A program made the translations under genes and the position numbers. From Streptomyces hayashii (GTDB lineage Bacteria; Actinomycetota; Actinomycetes; Streptomycetales; Streptomycetaceae), in NCBI RefSeq assembly GCF_024539815.1, contig NZ_JAHHIU010000036.1, positions 19,997-83,996 on the forward strand: a DNA stretch of 64,000 bases. Direction: 5' to 3'. The notes under the pieces are model-generated. The model ran no database searches. It had not been told where the DNA came from and saw nothing but the letters and a program-made list of their open reading frames with translations. Position 1 is the stretch's first letter; each line of letters starts with the position of its first letter. Positions 9,079 to 17,458 of the stretch are shown here, one piece after another.

Positions 9079-9408
9079 TCACCCGGCGAGGAAGCGGCGC
9101 AGCGAGCGGGCCGTCGCGGCGACGAAGGCATCCCTTCCGGCGTCGTCGAGGGCGTCCGGCGACAGGTGGGGGTCGAGGTCCTCCGGCTCCACCGGCAGCA
9201 GTTCCCCGTCCGGGGTGCGGCAGGCGTCGACGCGCTGGATGCCGTGCGCAGGTCGTTCCAGTCGACGAAGCGACGGGCGAACTCCAGGTCGCGCACGGTC
9301 GGCTCGTACGGTTCGAGCTGCCGACGGCGGTCCGGGTGCCGTACCGGTCGGCCGCGGGCAGCAGGTGCAGGTCCTCGGGGCGGTCGACGGTCGGGATCAC
9401 CGGGTGGC
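9079..9408 (-). pseudogene. Frameshifted, 5'-truncated conserved protein remnant
   Basis: No single frame covers this stretch, yet three successive minus-strand frames give protein-like text. First is VIPTVDRPEDLHLLPAADRYG (about 9404-9340). Next is LEPYEPTVRDLEFARRFVDW (about 9320-9255). Last is GIQRVDACRTPDGELLPVEP running to SLRRFLAG and a TGA at 9079. Each piece has low-error, GC3-biased coding character. Two frameshifts, near 9325 and 9246, join them, and there is no credible start. It is a decayed gene or, less likely, two sequencing indels. I do not recognise the family. The remnant abuts the folD-like promoter region. Confidence 0.6.
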
Positions 9409-9510
9409 CCTCGGGACGGGTGCGGTGGGCGGGACTCCTGGTCGGCAGTGGGCGAAGGGGTCGTACGATGAAAGGACCGTCGTCTTCTCCCGAAGGGCTC
9501 GTCGACTCCC

Positions 9511-10359
9511 GTGACCACCGCAACACTTCTCGACGGCAAGGCCGCCGCGGCCGACATCAAGCGCGAACTCGCCCTGCGCGTCCAGGCGTTGAAGGAGCGC
9601 GGTGTCGCCCCGGGGCTCGGCACGATCCTCGTCGGCGACGACGCGGGCAGCCGTTCCTACGTCGGCGGCAAACACCGTGACTGCGCCCAGGTCGGCATCG
9701 CCTCGATCCGGGTCGAGCTGCCCGCCGACGCCTCCCAGGCCGACGTGGAGGCCGCCGTTCTGCGGCTGAACGCCGACCCGGCATGCACCGGCTTCATCGT
9801 GCAGCTCCCGCTGCCCGCCCACATCGACACCCACGCCGTGCTGGAGCTGATCGACCCGGTCAAGGACGCCGACGGCCTGCACCCGACGAATCTGGGCCGA
9901 CTGGTGCTGGGCATCCCCGGCCCGCTGCCCTGCACCCCGCGCGGCATCATCGACCTGCTGCGCCGCAACCATGTGCCGATCACAGGCCAGCAGTTCTGCG
10001 TCATCGGCTGCGGGGTCACCGTGGGCCGGCCGCTGGGGCTGATGCTGACCCGCAGCACCGAGCACGCCACGGTCACCCTGTGCCACGAGGCCACCCAGGA
10101 CACGGCCGCGCACGCCCGGGAGGCGGACGTGGTGGTGGCCGCGGCCGGCGTCGCGCACATGGTCAGGCCCGACTGGATCAAGCCCGGTGCGACGGTGCTG
10201 TCCGTGGGTCTGACCCGCACGGTCGAGGGCATTCTCGGCGACGTGCACCCGGACGTGAGCGATGTCGCCGGCTCCTTCGCGCCGCCGATCGGCGGGGTCG
10301 GTCCGATGACCCGGGCGATGCTGCTGACCAACATCGTCGAGGCCGCGGAGCGGATCTGA
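9511..10359 (+). CDS. folD: FolD-like methylene-THF dehydrogenase/cyclohydrolase, divergent paralogue
   Basis: 282 residues, normal length for FolD, which converts 5,10-methylene-THF to 10-formyl-THF using NADP. Recognisable blocks are [22 protein letters not shown] (with the YxxxK catalytic pair), [39 protein letters not shown] (Rossmann loop) and [11 protein letters not shown]. Some usually constant positions differ: DVDGF-type is DADGL, the SPNPGGVGP-type block is [10 protein letters not shown], and the usual DVGVSR-type strand is SVGLTR. This looks like a second, specialised copy rather than the housekeeping enzyme. GTG start at 9511. The next gene, a TetR regulator with its own operators, starts 85 bp downstream. 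Confidence 0.85.
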   Translation: MTTATLLDGKAAAADIKRELALRVQALKERGVAPGLGTILVGDDAGSRSYVGGKHRDCAQVGIASIRVELPADASQADVEAAVLRLNADPACTGFIVQLPLPAHIDTHAVLELIDPVKDADGLHPTNLGRLVLGIPGPLPCTPRGIIDLLRRNHVPITGQQFCVIGCGVTVGRPLGLMLTRSTEHATVTLCHEATQDTAAHAREADVVVAAAGVAHMVRPDWIKPGATVLSVGLTRTVEGILGDVHPDVSDVAGSFAPPIGGVGPMTRAMLLTNIVEAAERI

Positions 10360-10378
10360 CCCCGGCGGACGTCCGTCA

Positions 10379-10413
10379 GGCACTCGGTCCCCACTTCGAG
10401 GGAACTGAGTGCC
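10379..10413. promoter_or_regulatory. Tandem putative TetR operators upstream of the tetR gene
   Basis: GGAACTGAGTGCC at 10401-10413 differs by one base from the perfect site GGCACTGAGTGCC at 11240. A weaker copy, GGCACTCGGTCCC (10 of 13 matches), lies at 10379-10391. Their centres are 22 bp apart, two helical turns. They sit just upstream of TTACGT, a -10-like element 7 nt from the tetR ATG, which fits autoregulation. Confidence 0.6.
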
Positions 10414-10444
10414 ATGACGTCGACGCAGGTGTTACGTTCCGTGC

Positions 10445-11191
10445 ATGAGCGCCACTGAGAAGGCGGTGGCCAAGCCGCCGATGCGGGACGCCCTGGTCGC
10501 GGCGGCCTTCCGGCTGTTCCTGGAACGGGGCTACGAGCAGACCACCGTCGACGACATCGTGACGCTCGCGGGGGTCGGCCGGCGGTCGTTCTTCCGCTAC
10601 TTCCCCTCCAAGGACGACGTGGTCTTCCCCGACCACGAGCGGTGTCTGGCCGACATGACCGCCTTCCTCGCGGCGAGCGGGCCGGAGCACGAGCCGGTAC
10701 GACGCGTCTGCGACGCCGCCCGGCTGGTTCTGCTGATGTACGCGGAGAACCCCTCCTTCTCCGTGCAGCGCTACCGGCTCACCAAGCAGGTGCCCGGGCT
10801 GCGCGCGTACGAGCTGTCGGTGGTGTGGCGGTACGAGCGCGCCCTCGCCGAGTATCTGCGGGGCCGCTTCGCCGGCCGCCGCGACGGGGACCTGCGGGCC
10901 GACGTGATCGCGGCCGCGGTGGTCGCCGCCCACAACAACGCGCTGCGCTCCTGGCTGCGTTCGGACGGGCGGGGCGAGGCGACCGCGACCGTGGACCATG
11001 CGCTGGCGTACGTGCAGTCCGCGTTCGGCTCGCCCCCGGCGCCGTCCGCCGACGAGCGGCCGCAGGACGCCGGGAACGCGCCGCGGAGCGCCGTCGAACG
11101 CCCTGAGGACGTCGTCGTCATCGTCTCCCGGCGCGGGGCCCCGCTGTGGCGGGTGGTGCAGGAGATCGAGACGACCCTCGGGCGCGACTGA
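10445..11191 (+). CDS. TetR/AcrR family transcriptional regulator
   Basis: 248 residues. The N-terminal helix-turn-helix is typical: ALVAAAFRLFLERGYEQTTVDDIVTLAGVGRRSFFRYFPSKDD. The remaining all-helical part is the ligand and dimer domain, with no family-specific motif I can name. The last 55 residues are an unusual extension (ERPQDAGNAPRSAVERPEDV followed by VVIVSRRGAPLWRVVQEIE). The gene appears leaderless. Matching palindromes before it and before the next gene suggest it represses both itself and the OB-fold gene. Ligand unknown; the OB-fold target suggests acyl-CoA or lipid metabolism. Confidence 0.88.
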   Translation: MSATEKAVAKPPMRDALVAAAFRLFLERGYEQTTVDDIVTLAGVGRRSFFRYFPSKDDVVFPDHERCLADMTAFLAASGPEHEPVRRVCDAARLVLLMYAENPSFSVQRYRLTKQVPGLRAYELSVVWRYERALAEYLRGRFAGRRDGDLRADVIAAAVVAAHNNALRSWLRSDGRGEATATVDHALAYVQSAFGSPPAPSADERPQDAGNAPRSAVERPEDVVVIVSRRGAPLWRVVQEIETTLGRD

Positions 11192-11202
11192 CCGCCCGGA
11201 GC

Positions 11203-11220
11203 ACCCCCGCTTTTGGGGGT
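11203..11220 (+). terminator. Short stem-loop after tetR
   Basis: ACCCCC (11203-11208), loop GCTTTT, GGGGGT (11215-11220). It lies 11 nt after the tetR stop, ahead of the operator for the next gene, so it would separate the two transcripts. Confidence 0.45.
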
Positions 11221-11238
11221 ACGCAGTGCCTTTACGAG

Positions 11239-11253
11239 TGGCACTGAGTGCCA
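11239..11253. promoter_or_regulatory. Perfect palindromic operator TGGCACTGAGTGCCA
   Basis: TGGCACT-G-AGTGCCA is symmetric around 11246. An extra AGTGCC half-site occurs at 11225-11230. The -10-like TACTCT starts 1 nt after the palindrome, so a bound repressor would block RNA polymerase. The core matches the sites upstream of the neighbouring tetR gene. Confidence 0.65.
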
Positions 11254-11352
11254 TACTCTGTGGGCGTGCACGGTGGCACGGTCGACCGGGCACGTCCGTG
11301 CACGGGTGAGCCGCGCACGTGGATTCCGGCCGAGTGCAGGGAGTTGACCCGC

Positions 11353-11766
11353 GTGTACCACCACTCAGGAAACGTCGTCCAGCAGGCCGCCGGCTCCGCG
11401 GCGGGCCTCCTCGACCGCGCGAGCGCCGACGGCGACACGATCCTCTTCCAGCGCTGCACCTGGTGCGGCACCGCCATGTACCACCGCCTCCTGTGTCCGG
11501 TCTGCCAGGGCAGCGACCTGCGCACGGAGCGCAGCGAGGGCACCGGGACGGTGCGCCACGCCAGCGTGGTGCACCGCAACACGCCCGCCGCGCGCAACGT
11601 CTCGCTCGTCGAGATGGCCGAGGGGTTCGTCGTCCGCGGCCGGGTCATGGGCCCGCTCATCGGCATCCACAGCGGCGACCGCGTCCGCCTGTCCACCGTC
11701 AAGGACCCGGTGCGGGGCGAGCCGGTCTTCCAACTCCTCGACGAGCCCTACCGGGCCTGGCACTAG
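11353..11766 (+). CDS. Zn-ribbon domain-containing OB-fold protein (DUF35 type)
   Basis: 137 residues from the chosen GTG. A rubredoxin-like zinc ribbon is clear (CTWCGTAMYHRLLCPVCQG: two CxxC pairs), followed by a beta-rich OB-fold (GTGTVRHASVVHRNTP, GFVVRGRVMGPL, GDRVRLSTV). Such proteins pair with thiolase-like or acyl-CoA enzymes as a CoA/acyl-binding subunit, but no thiolase lies next to it. GTG at 11353 has GGGAG about 9 nt upstream; the frame is open back to an ATG at 11248 inside the operator region. Probably repressed by the adjacent TetR protein. Confidence 0.75.
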   Translation: MYHHSGNVVQQAAGSAAGLLDRASADGDTILFQRCTWCGTAMYHRLLCPVCQGSDLRTERSEGTGTVRHASVVHRNTPAARNVSLVEMAEGFVVRGRVMGPLIGIHSGDRVRLSTVKDPVRGEPVFQLLDEPYRAWH

Positions 11767-11969
11767 GTTCCTCAGGCCGGACGCCGGGCGGGCGCACCCG
11801 GTCTTCGGCGCGGGCCGGCCGCGTCCCGCGCGATGTCCGGATTCATGTCCTGGTGCGGACGGAGTCCGTCGTCACAGGCAACCCACAGATCCGCTTTCAC
11901 TTCCTTCGGAATGCGAGGGGCTCCCGGTACGGACGGGGCCCCCGCGCTCCGAGTGTTGAGGAGTGGACC

Positions 11970-14741
11970 TTGATCCGTGCCCGGCGAATAGGTGTCACCG
12001 CTGTGGCCGCGCTCGCGGCCCTGGCGGGAACACCGGGACTGGCACAAGCCCGACCACCATCCGAGACAAGGCCGTTGACCACGCCCGCCGACAGCGCGCT
12101 GCCGTCGGGGTGGCGGGTCGCCGGCGACGGCGCCGCCCGTGAGCTGGTGTGGCGCTCGCCCCGGCGCGTGCCCGTCGGCGACGCCCGGGTGTCGTTCCAT
12201 GCGGGCGACCGGCTGCTCGGCGTTCCGCGACCGGGCGGGGACGGCCGCACGTTCCGGCTCCCGCTCGACGCCGTCGGCGACACCCCCCTGAAGGACCTGC
12301 GCGTGCTCGCCGGCGGACGCCGACTGGACGTGCCCGCCGCCGGGTCCGCCCGGGGGCAGCAGCGCTCGCGCACCACGCCGCAGCTGCCCGCCCCGCTTCC
12401 GGCGAACTCCGTGGACCCCGGCAGGCCCGGCTCGTACCGCACGCTCTCCGGCGAGTACGACCTGCCCGCCGTGAGGCTGCCGGGCTACGCCCAGCCCGTC
12501 GAGATGCGGGCCGTGGTGGTCGCGCCGAAGGGCGCCACCGGCAAGCGGCCTCTCGCGCTGTTCCTGCACGGCCGCCACGTCACCTGCTACAAGCCGGGCG
12601 CCGAGGACGACGTGAACATCGACTGGCCCTGTGCCGCGGGGACGAAGGAGGTCCCCAGCTACAAGGGCTATCTCAAGGACCAACGGCTGCTCGCCTCCCA
12701 GGGGTACGTCACCGTCTCGATCTCGGCCAACGGCATCAACGGCCAGGACGGGGCGGCCGAGGACGCCGGCGCCCAGGGCCGCTCCTCCCTGGTCCGCCTG
12801 CACCTCGCCCGATGGGCCGACTGGGCCGCCCACCCGGGCAGCGCCCCCGCCGCGGTGCGCGCGGCCCCCCGGGCCGACCTCTCCAAGGTCCTGCTCGTCG
12901 GCCACTCACGCGGCGGGGAGGGAGTCAACCGGGCCGCGATGGACAGCCTGTACCGACCGCCGGCCGCCCAGGACGGCTACCGGGGCCCGGTCCGCTGGAA
13001 GATCCGCGGAACGGTGCTCATCGGACCGACGGTCTTCGGCCAGAATCCGGTCGCCGACGTGCCGTCCGCGAGCATCCTGCCCGGCTGCGACGGCGACGTC
13101 TCCGATCTGGAGGGCGAGACCTACCTCGACGGAACGCGCGGCGTCAGTCACGGAACCGCCCTGCACAGCGCCGTCTATGTGATCGGCGCCAACCACAACT
13201 TCTTCAACAGCGAGTGGACCCCCGGCCAGGCCGAGGCCCCGGCCTCGGACGACTTCTACGACTCCCCGCAGGAGCCGGACGCGGTCTGCTCGGCGAACGC
13301 GCCCACCCGGCTGAGCGCCGACCAGCAGCACCAGGCCGGCGCGACCTACATCGCGGCCGCCGCCCGGCTGTTCGTCGGCGGCGACGACCGGGTGCGCCCG
13401 CTGCTCGACGGCACCGGACGGCGCGCTCCCTCCGCCGACCCGGCCCGCGTCCTGACGCACGCGGTCGGCGCCCGGCGCTCGGGCGGCTTCCTGCCGGACG
13501 GCGGGGTGAAGGTGACCGGCGGCCGCGTCTGCCGGGCCGACTCCGACCCCGCCAGGGCCTGTCTGGGCGAGGACGCCCTGGGGACGTCCCCGCACTTCGG
13601 ATGGTGGGACGTGCAGACGGACAGCGCCAAGAGCGCGGTCGCCATGCGCTGGTCCGCACCGGGCGGACCGACGAGGATCACGTCCGTCACTCCGGTCTCG
13701 CTCGCCGGCGCCAGGAGCCTTGCGTTGCGGGTGTTCGTGCCGCCGAACACCGCGGGCACCGCGCTGGACGTGGCCGTCACCGACTCCGCGGGCCGCCGCG
13801 CCGGCCTCGGCCGGATCACCGTCGACGGGCTGCCCGGCTCCTCCCGCACCGCCTCCTACTGGGCCCGCGAGCTGCGGGTGCCGCTGACCGCGGCCACCCG
13901 TGCCGGGCTCGACCTTCGGCATGTCAAGTCCCTGTCCCTGACTCCGCGTTCGGCGTCGGGACAGGCATGGTTCATGGACGCCTGGGGCTGGGCGCCCGGC
14001 ACGCCCGCGGTGAAGGCGGCGGCGCTGCCGCGCATCGACGTCGGGCGGCTCACGGTGAAGGAGGGCGACTCCGGCGCCCGCACCTACCACGTGCCGGTCC
14101 GGGTGTCGGGGCACGGCGCCGGCACGGCCCGCTTCTACGTGGTCGACCCCAGGACCGGCGAGGCGACGGAGAAGGTGGTGACGGTCCGTCCCGGCGCCAC
14201 GCCCATCGACGTGCCGGTCGAAGTGCAGGGCGACGCGCTCTTCGGCGACGACGAGGAGCAGAACCTCTTCGTGAAGGCCGTGCGCGGTGCGGTCGTCGGC
14301 TCCGACCGGGGCGGGGTCACGGCGCTGAACGACGACCCGGCGCCGACGGTGACCCTGACGCCCGCCGTCCGGGCGACCGAGGGCGAACCGCTGACCTGGC
14401 GGATCTCGCTCTCCGCGCCCGCCGAGACCCACCTGTGGTACCCGCTGCGGCTGCTGCCGGTCACCGGGGGCGCCGAGCTGTCCACCAAGGACGTGGACCC
14501 GCAGTGGCTGGAGAACGTCTCGGGTCGGCAGCCCGACCCGGAACTCCCCCTGTCGCAGGTGGAGATGTACGTCGGGCCCGACGTCCTGGCCGGCGCCACG
14601 AGCGCCGAGTTCAGCATCCCGACCGTGAAGGACCAGGTCGCCGAGCCCGAGGAGTCGGTGCGCCTGACGCTGACCGACGAGTCGGGCGAGCCGCTGCCGG
14701 GCGCCCCGACCGCGACCGGAACGGTCGTGGACACGCCGTAG
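11970..14741 (+). CDS. Large secreted alpha/beta-hydrolase-like protein with Calx-beta-like tail
   Basis: About 923 residues. The TTG at 11970 is preceded by GAGGAG at 11958-11963 and begins a standard Sec signal (RARRIGVTAVAALAALAG, cleavage after AQA). An alpha/beta-hydrolase core spans about 130-500. Its nucleophile elbow is VGHSRGGEGVNRAAM near residue 310, preceded by LALFLHGRHVTC; IGANHNFFNSEW near 405 probably holds the catalytic histidine. About 510-680 looks like a beta-sandwich accessory domain. The C-terminus has two Calx-beta-like repeats (VKEGDSGARTYHVPVRVSGH and TEGEPLTWRISLSAPAETH). Substrate unknown; a secreted esterase, lipase or peptidase acting on a polymer is plausible. 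Confidence 0.75.
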   Translation: MIRARRIGVTAVAALAALAGTPGLAQARPPSETRPLTTPADSALPSGWRVAGDGAARELVWRSPRRVPVGDARVSFHAGDRLLGVPRPGGDGRTFRLPLDAVGDTPLKDLRVLAGGRRLDVPAAGSARGQQRSRTTPQLPAPLPANSVDPGRPGSYRTLSGEYDLPAVRLPGYAQPVEMRAVVVAPKGATGKRPLALFLHGRHVTCYKPGAEDDVNIDWPCAAGTKEVPSYKGYLKDQRLLASQGYVTVSISANGINGQDGAAEDAGAQGRSSLVRLHLARWADWAAHPGSAPAAVRAAPRADLSKVLLVGHSRGGEGVNRAAMDSLYRPPAAQDGYRGPVRWKIRGTVLIGPTVFGQNPVADVPSASILPGCDGDVSDLEGETYLDGTRGVSHGTALHSAVYVIGANHNFFNSEWTPGQAEAPASDDFYDSPQEPDAVCSANAPTRLSADQQHQAGATYIAAAARLFVGGDDRVRPLLDGTGRRAPSADPARVLTHAVGARRSGGFLPDGGVKVTGGRVCRADSDPARACLGEDALGTSPHFGWWDVQTDSAKSAVAMRWSAPGGPTRITSVTPVSLAGARSLALRVFVPPNTAGTALDVAVTDSAGRRAGLGRITVDGLPGSSRTASYWARELRVPLTAATRAGLDLRHVKSLSLTPRSASGQAWFMDAWGWAPGTPAVKAAALPRIDVGRLTVKEGDSGARTYHVPVRVSGHGAGTARFYVVDPRTGEATEKVVTVRPGATPIDVPVEVQGDALFGDDEEQNLFVKAVRGAVVGSDRGGVTALNDDPAPTVTLTPAVRATEGEPLTWRISLSAPAETHLWYPLRLLPVTGGAELSTKDVDPQWLENVSGRQPDPELPLSQVEMYVGPDVLAGATSAEFSIPTVKDQVAEPEESVRLTLTDESGEPLPGAPTATGTVVDTP

Positions 14742-14796
14742 CGCACCTCCCCGCCCGCGCCCCGGGCGCAGAGGCGGGAGGGAAGGAGCTCAAGGA

Positions 14797-14838
14797 GCCG
14801 GAGGGGGCACGGACCGCGCGGTCCGTGCCCCCTCCGGC
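14797..14838. terminator. 42-bp perfect palindrome, bidirectional terminator
   Basis: The two arms (14797-14817 and 14818-14838) are exact reverse complements, centred on CCGC/GCGG with no unpaired spacer, beginning GCCGGAGGGGGCACGG. It lies between the converging hydrolase and PPOX genes, ending 3 nt before the latter's stop. As RNA it would form a long hairpin with a 4-nt loop from either strand. Confidence 0.75.
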
Positions 14839-14841
14839 CGC

Positions 14842-15222
14842 TCACAGCGTGATGCGGATCCCCACGGTCCCGTCCACGCCGCGGCGCAGTCTGCTGCCGA
14901 GCAGGGTGAGCCGCCCCACGACGCCGTACTTGCGGGCCAGCAGCGCGCGGTAGCCGGCGGTGGTCTGCGCGTCGCAGATCTCCGCGGTCGCCGGGATCTG
15001 TTCACCGGTGGGCTTCCCGCGGACGTCGCACGGGCCGACGAGGACGTCACCGCGGGCCCGTATCCGCTTGACCTTCCAGGCGTCGGCGGCCGACCAGGCC
15101 CCGAGCGCGTCGCCGTCGCGCACCACCCACACGGGGGTGGCGACCCCGGTCCCGTTCTTCCGATAGCTGGTGATCAGCAGATACCTGCCCGCGGCCAGCC
15201 GGTCGATCGCCTTCTCGTCCAT
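14842..15222 (-). CDS. PPOX-class F420-dependent oxidoreductase-like protein
   Basis: 126 residues, the usual length of the small split-beta-barrel F420/FMN-binding family. Characteristic early text is RYLLITSYRKNGTGVATPVW (strand pair with the conserved TPVW) and LGAWSAADAWKVKRIRARGDVLVGPCD. These enzymes bind F420 or flavin and reduce small molecules; the substrate cannot be read. Its start lies only 26 bp after the gudD stop on the same strand, so it may be read through from the glucarate operon, though no functional link is evident. Confidence 0.82.
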   Translation of the reverse strand: MDEKAIDRLAAGRYLLITSYRKNGTGVATPVWVVRDGDALGAWSAADAWKVKRIRARGDVLVGPCDVRGKPTGEQIPATAEICDAQTTAGYRALLARKYGVVGRLTLLGSRLRRGVDGTVGIRITL

Positions 15223-15248
15223 GCCCGCAGTGTAGGCAGCGGCGCACC

Positions 15249-16505
15249 TCACCACCGGGGCAGCCTCGGTTCGTAGTCGGGCCGGATCCGGCGCATGTAG
15301 CCGGTGTCGTCGCGGCGTCGCATCCCCGAGTCGAGGTAGCGCCGGTGCAGCCGGTCGACGGCGTCCAGGTCGAGCTCCACTCCCAGTCCGGGTCCGGTCG
15401 GCACCGTGACCGCCCCGTCCGTCAGCTCCAGGACGCCGGGGACGATCACGTCGTCGGCGCTGTTCCACGGGTAGTGCGTGTCGCAGGAGTGGTCGAGGTT
15501 CGGGATGGCGGCGGCGACATGCGTCATGGCGGCGAGGCTGATGCCCAGATGCGAGTTGGAGTGCATGGACAGGGCGATCCCGAACGCCTCGCAGACGGCG
15601 GCCAGTTCGCGGGTCCGGCGCAGTCCGCCCCAGTAGTGGTGGTCGGTGAGGAGCACCTGGATCGCGTTCTGCTCGACGGCCGGCCTCAGGTGTTCCCAGG
15701 CGATGACGCACATGTTCGTGGCGAGCGGCAGCGGCGAGTCCTCGGCGACCGCGGCCATGCCCTCGATGGTCGCGGTCGGATCCTCCAGGTACTCCAGCAC
15801 GCCGTCGAGCCGGCGGGCGACATCCTTCGAGGTCCGCACCGACCAGGCCGTGTTGGGATCCAGCCGCAGCGGCTGACCGGGGAAGGCCTCGGCGAGGGCG
15901 CGGATCGCGGCGATCTCCTCGTCGGGCGGGAAGACACCGCCCTTGAGCTTGAACGAGCGGAAGCCGTAGCGCTGTTGCATCAGCCGGGCCTGCTCGACGA
16001 TCCCGGCCGGGTCGAGGGCCTCGGGCCAGTCGTCGCCGACGGCCGGGCGGCCGTCGAGGGCGGGGTGTTCGCCCCACTTGTAGAAGAGGTACGCGGCGAA
16101 GGGCACACGGTCACGCACCCGGCCCCCGAGCAGGTCGCTCACCGGACGGCCGAGCAGCCTGCCCTGGGCGTCCAGGCAGGCGACCTCCACGGCCGAGGTG
16201 GTCCAGCCGCGCTCGTGGGAGCCGGGCACCGTCGGCAGCAGCGCCCGGTCGATCGCGGCGGCGACGGCGGTCGTGTCGAAGACGTCCATGCCGACGACCG
16301 TCTCGGCGGCGACCCTCAGCCGCTCCAGACGCACCTCGCCGCCGGGCGACTCGCCGAGGCCCACCGTGCCGTCCTCCAGCACCAGTCGGAGGATCACCCG
16401 GAGAGCTAGCGGTTCGTGGACCCCGTTGGAGTTCAGCAGCGGCGGGTCGGAGAAGGCGATGGGCGTGACAATCAGTTCGCGGATGCGCGTGGCGGAGTCG
16501 CTCAT
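15249..16505 (-). CDS. gudD: Glucarate dehydratase
   Basis: 418 residues, enolase superfamily. Converts D-glucarate (often also L-idarate) to 5-dehydro-4-deoxy-D-glucarate. The catalytic KxK is in SFKLKGGVFPPDEE, metal and general-acid residues in LRLDPNTAWS and LEDP, and the His-containing loop in LSMHSNSHLGISLAAM. LLGGRVRDRVPFAAYLFYK is also typical. Its ATG overlaps the kdgD stop by 4 nt (ATGA), so translation is coupled. It is the last enzyme gene of the operon whose transporter genes come first. Confidence 0.93.
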   Translation of the reverse strand: MSDSATRIRELIVTPIAFSDPPLLNSNGVHEPLALRVILRLVLEDGTVGLGESPGGEVRLERLRVAAETVVGMDVFDTTAVAAAIDRALLPTVPGSHERGWTTSAVEVACLDAQGRLLGRPVSDLLGGRVRDRVPFAAYLFYKWGEHPALDGRPAVGDDWPEALDPAGIVEQARLMQQRYGFRSFKLKGGVFPPDEEIAAIRALAEAFPGQPLRLDPNTAWSVRTSKDVARRLDGVLEYLEDPTATIEGMAAVAEDSPLPLATNMCVIAWEHLRPAVEQNAIQVLLTDHHYWGGLRRTRELAAVCEAFGIALSMHSNSHLGISLAAMTHVAAAIPNLDHSCDTHYPWNSADDVIVPGVLELTDGAVTVPTGPGLGVELDLDAVDRLHRRYLDSGMRRRDDTGYMRRIRPDYEPRLPRW

Positions 16506-17410
16506 GCGGTGGCCGCCTCCAGTCCTCGGTCGATGAGTTTCGCGAGCCGGGCGACGTGCTCCGGCGTGGGGTCCGTCAGGGGCGCCCGTACGCCGCCCAC
16601 GTCGAGCCCGCGGATCCTGACCCCGGCCTTGACCAGGGACACGGCGTACCCGGGGACCTCGTCGCGCAGTGCGACGAGCGGGCCGTAGAACGCGTCGAGG
16701 AGGCGTGCGGCGAGGGCGTCGTCCCCCTCCGCCAGGGCCCGGTGGAAGGCGAGGGCGATCTCGGGGGCGAAGGCGAAGACGGCGGAGGAGTAGAGGCCGA
16801 CTCCGATGCCCCGGTAGGCGGGGGCGCTCATCTCGGCGGTGGGCAGGCCGTTGAAGAACTGGAAGTCCTCCGTGCCCGGGACGGCCCGCACCGCGCGCAC
16901 CACGCGGTGCATGTGCTCGACGTCGCCGATGCCGTCCTTGAGACCGACGACCCCGGGCAGGGCGGCGATCTCGGCAGCCGTCGACTCGGTGAGGCGGGCC
17001 GCCCCGCGCTGGTAGAAGATCACGGGCAGGTCGGAAGCGGCGGTGACCTCCTCGACGTAGCGGACCAGGCCCCGCTGGGGTGCGCTCACCAGGTAGGGCG
17101 GCAGCAGCAGGATGCCCTCGGCTCCCGCGCGGGCGACGCGGACGGCGTGGTCGCGGGCGACGGGGACGGGCCCGCCGGCCGCCGCGAGGACCGGGACGCG
17201 ACCGGCGGTCGTCTCGACGGCGACCCGGGTGGCCCGTTCGAGCTCGTCCGCGGTGAGCGCGTGGAACTCGCCCGTCCCGCAGGCGACGAACACCCCGCCC
17301 GCGCCGGACGAGACGCCGGCCTCGATGTGCCGGCCCAGCCGTTCCTCGTCCAGCGAGCCGTCCGGGGCGAACGGCGTGACCGGGAAGAACAGCACGCCTT
17401 GGAACTTCAT
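16502..17410 (-). CDS. kdgD: 5-dehydro-4-deoxyglucarate dehydratase
   Basis: 302 residues, DapA/NAL TIM-barrel family. It decarboxylates and dehydrates 5-dehydro-4-deoxyglucarate to 2-oxoglutarate semialdehyde. The family signatures are GVFVACGTGEFHALTADE near residue 40, the YQRG tyrosine near 147 (DLPVIFYQRGAARLTE), and the Schiff-base lysine in GVVGLKDGIGDVEHM near 180. It lies 48 bp after the MalG-type permease gene and overlaps gudD. The next pathway enzyme, 2-oxoglutarate semialdehyde dehydrogenase, is not in this window. Confidence 0.93.
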   Translation of the reverse strand: MKFQGVLFFPVTPFAPDGSLDEERLGRHIEAGVSSGAGGVFVACGTGEFHALTADELERATRVAVETTAGRVPVLAAAGGPVPVARDHAVRVARAGAEGILLLPPYLVSAPQRGLVRYVEEVTAASDLPVIFYQRGAARLTESTAAEIAALPGVVGLKDGIGDVEHMHRVVRAVRAVPGTEDFQFFNGLPTAEMSAPAYRGIGVGLYSSAVFAFAPEIALAFHRALAEGDDALAARLLDAFYGPLVALRDEVPGYAVSLVKAGVRIRGLDVGGVRAPLTDPTPEHVARLAKLIDRGLEAATA

Positions 17411-17458
17411 GTCTCCCTCGTAACTGCGTGGATGGCGTGAGTGGCGCGTGCGTGCTCG

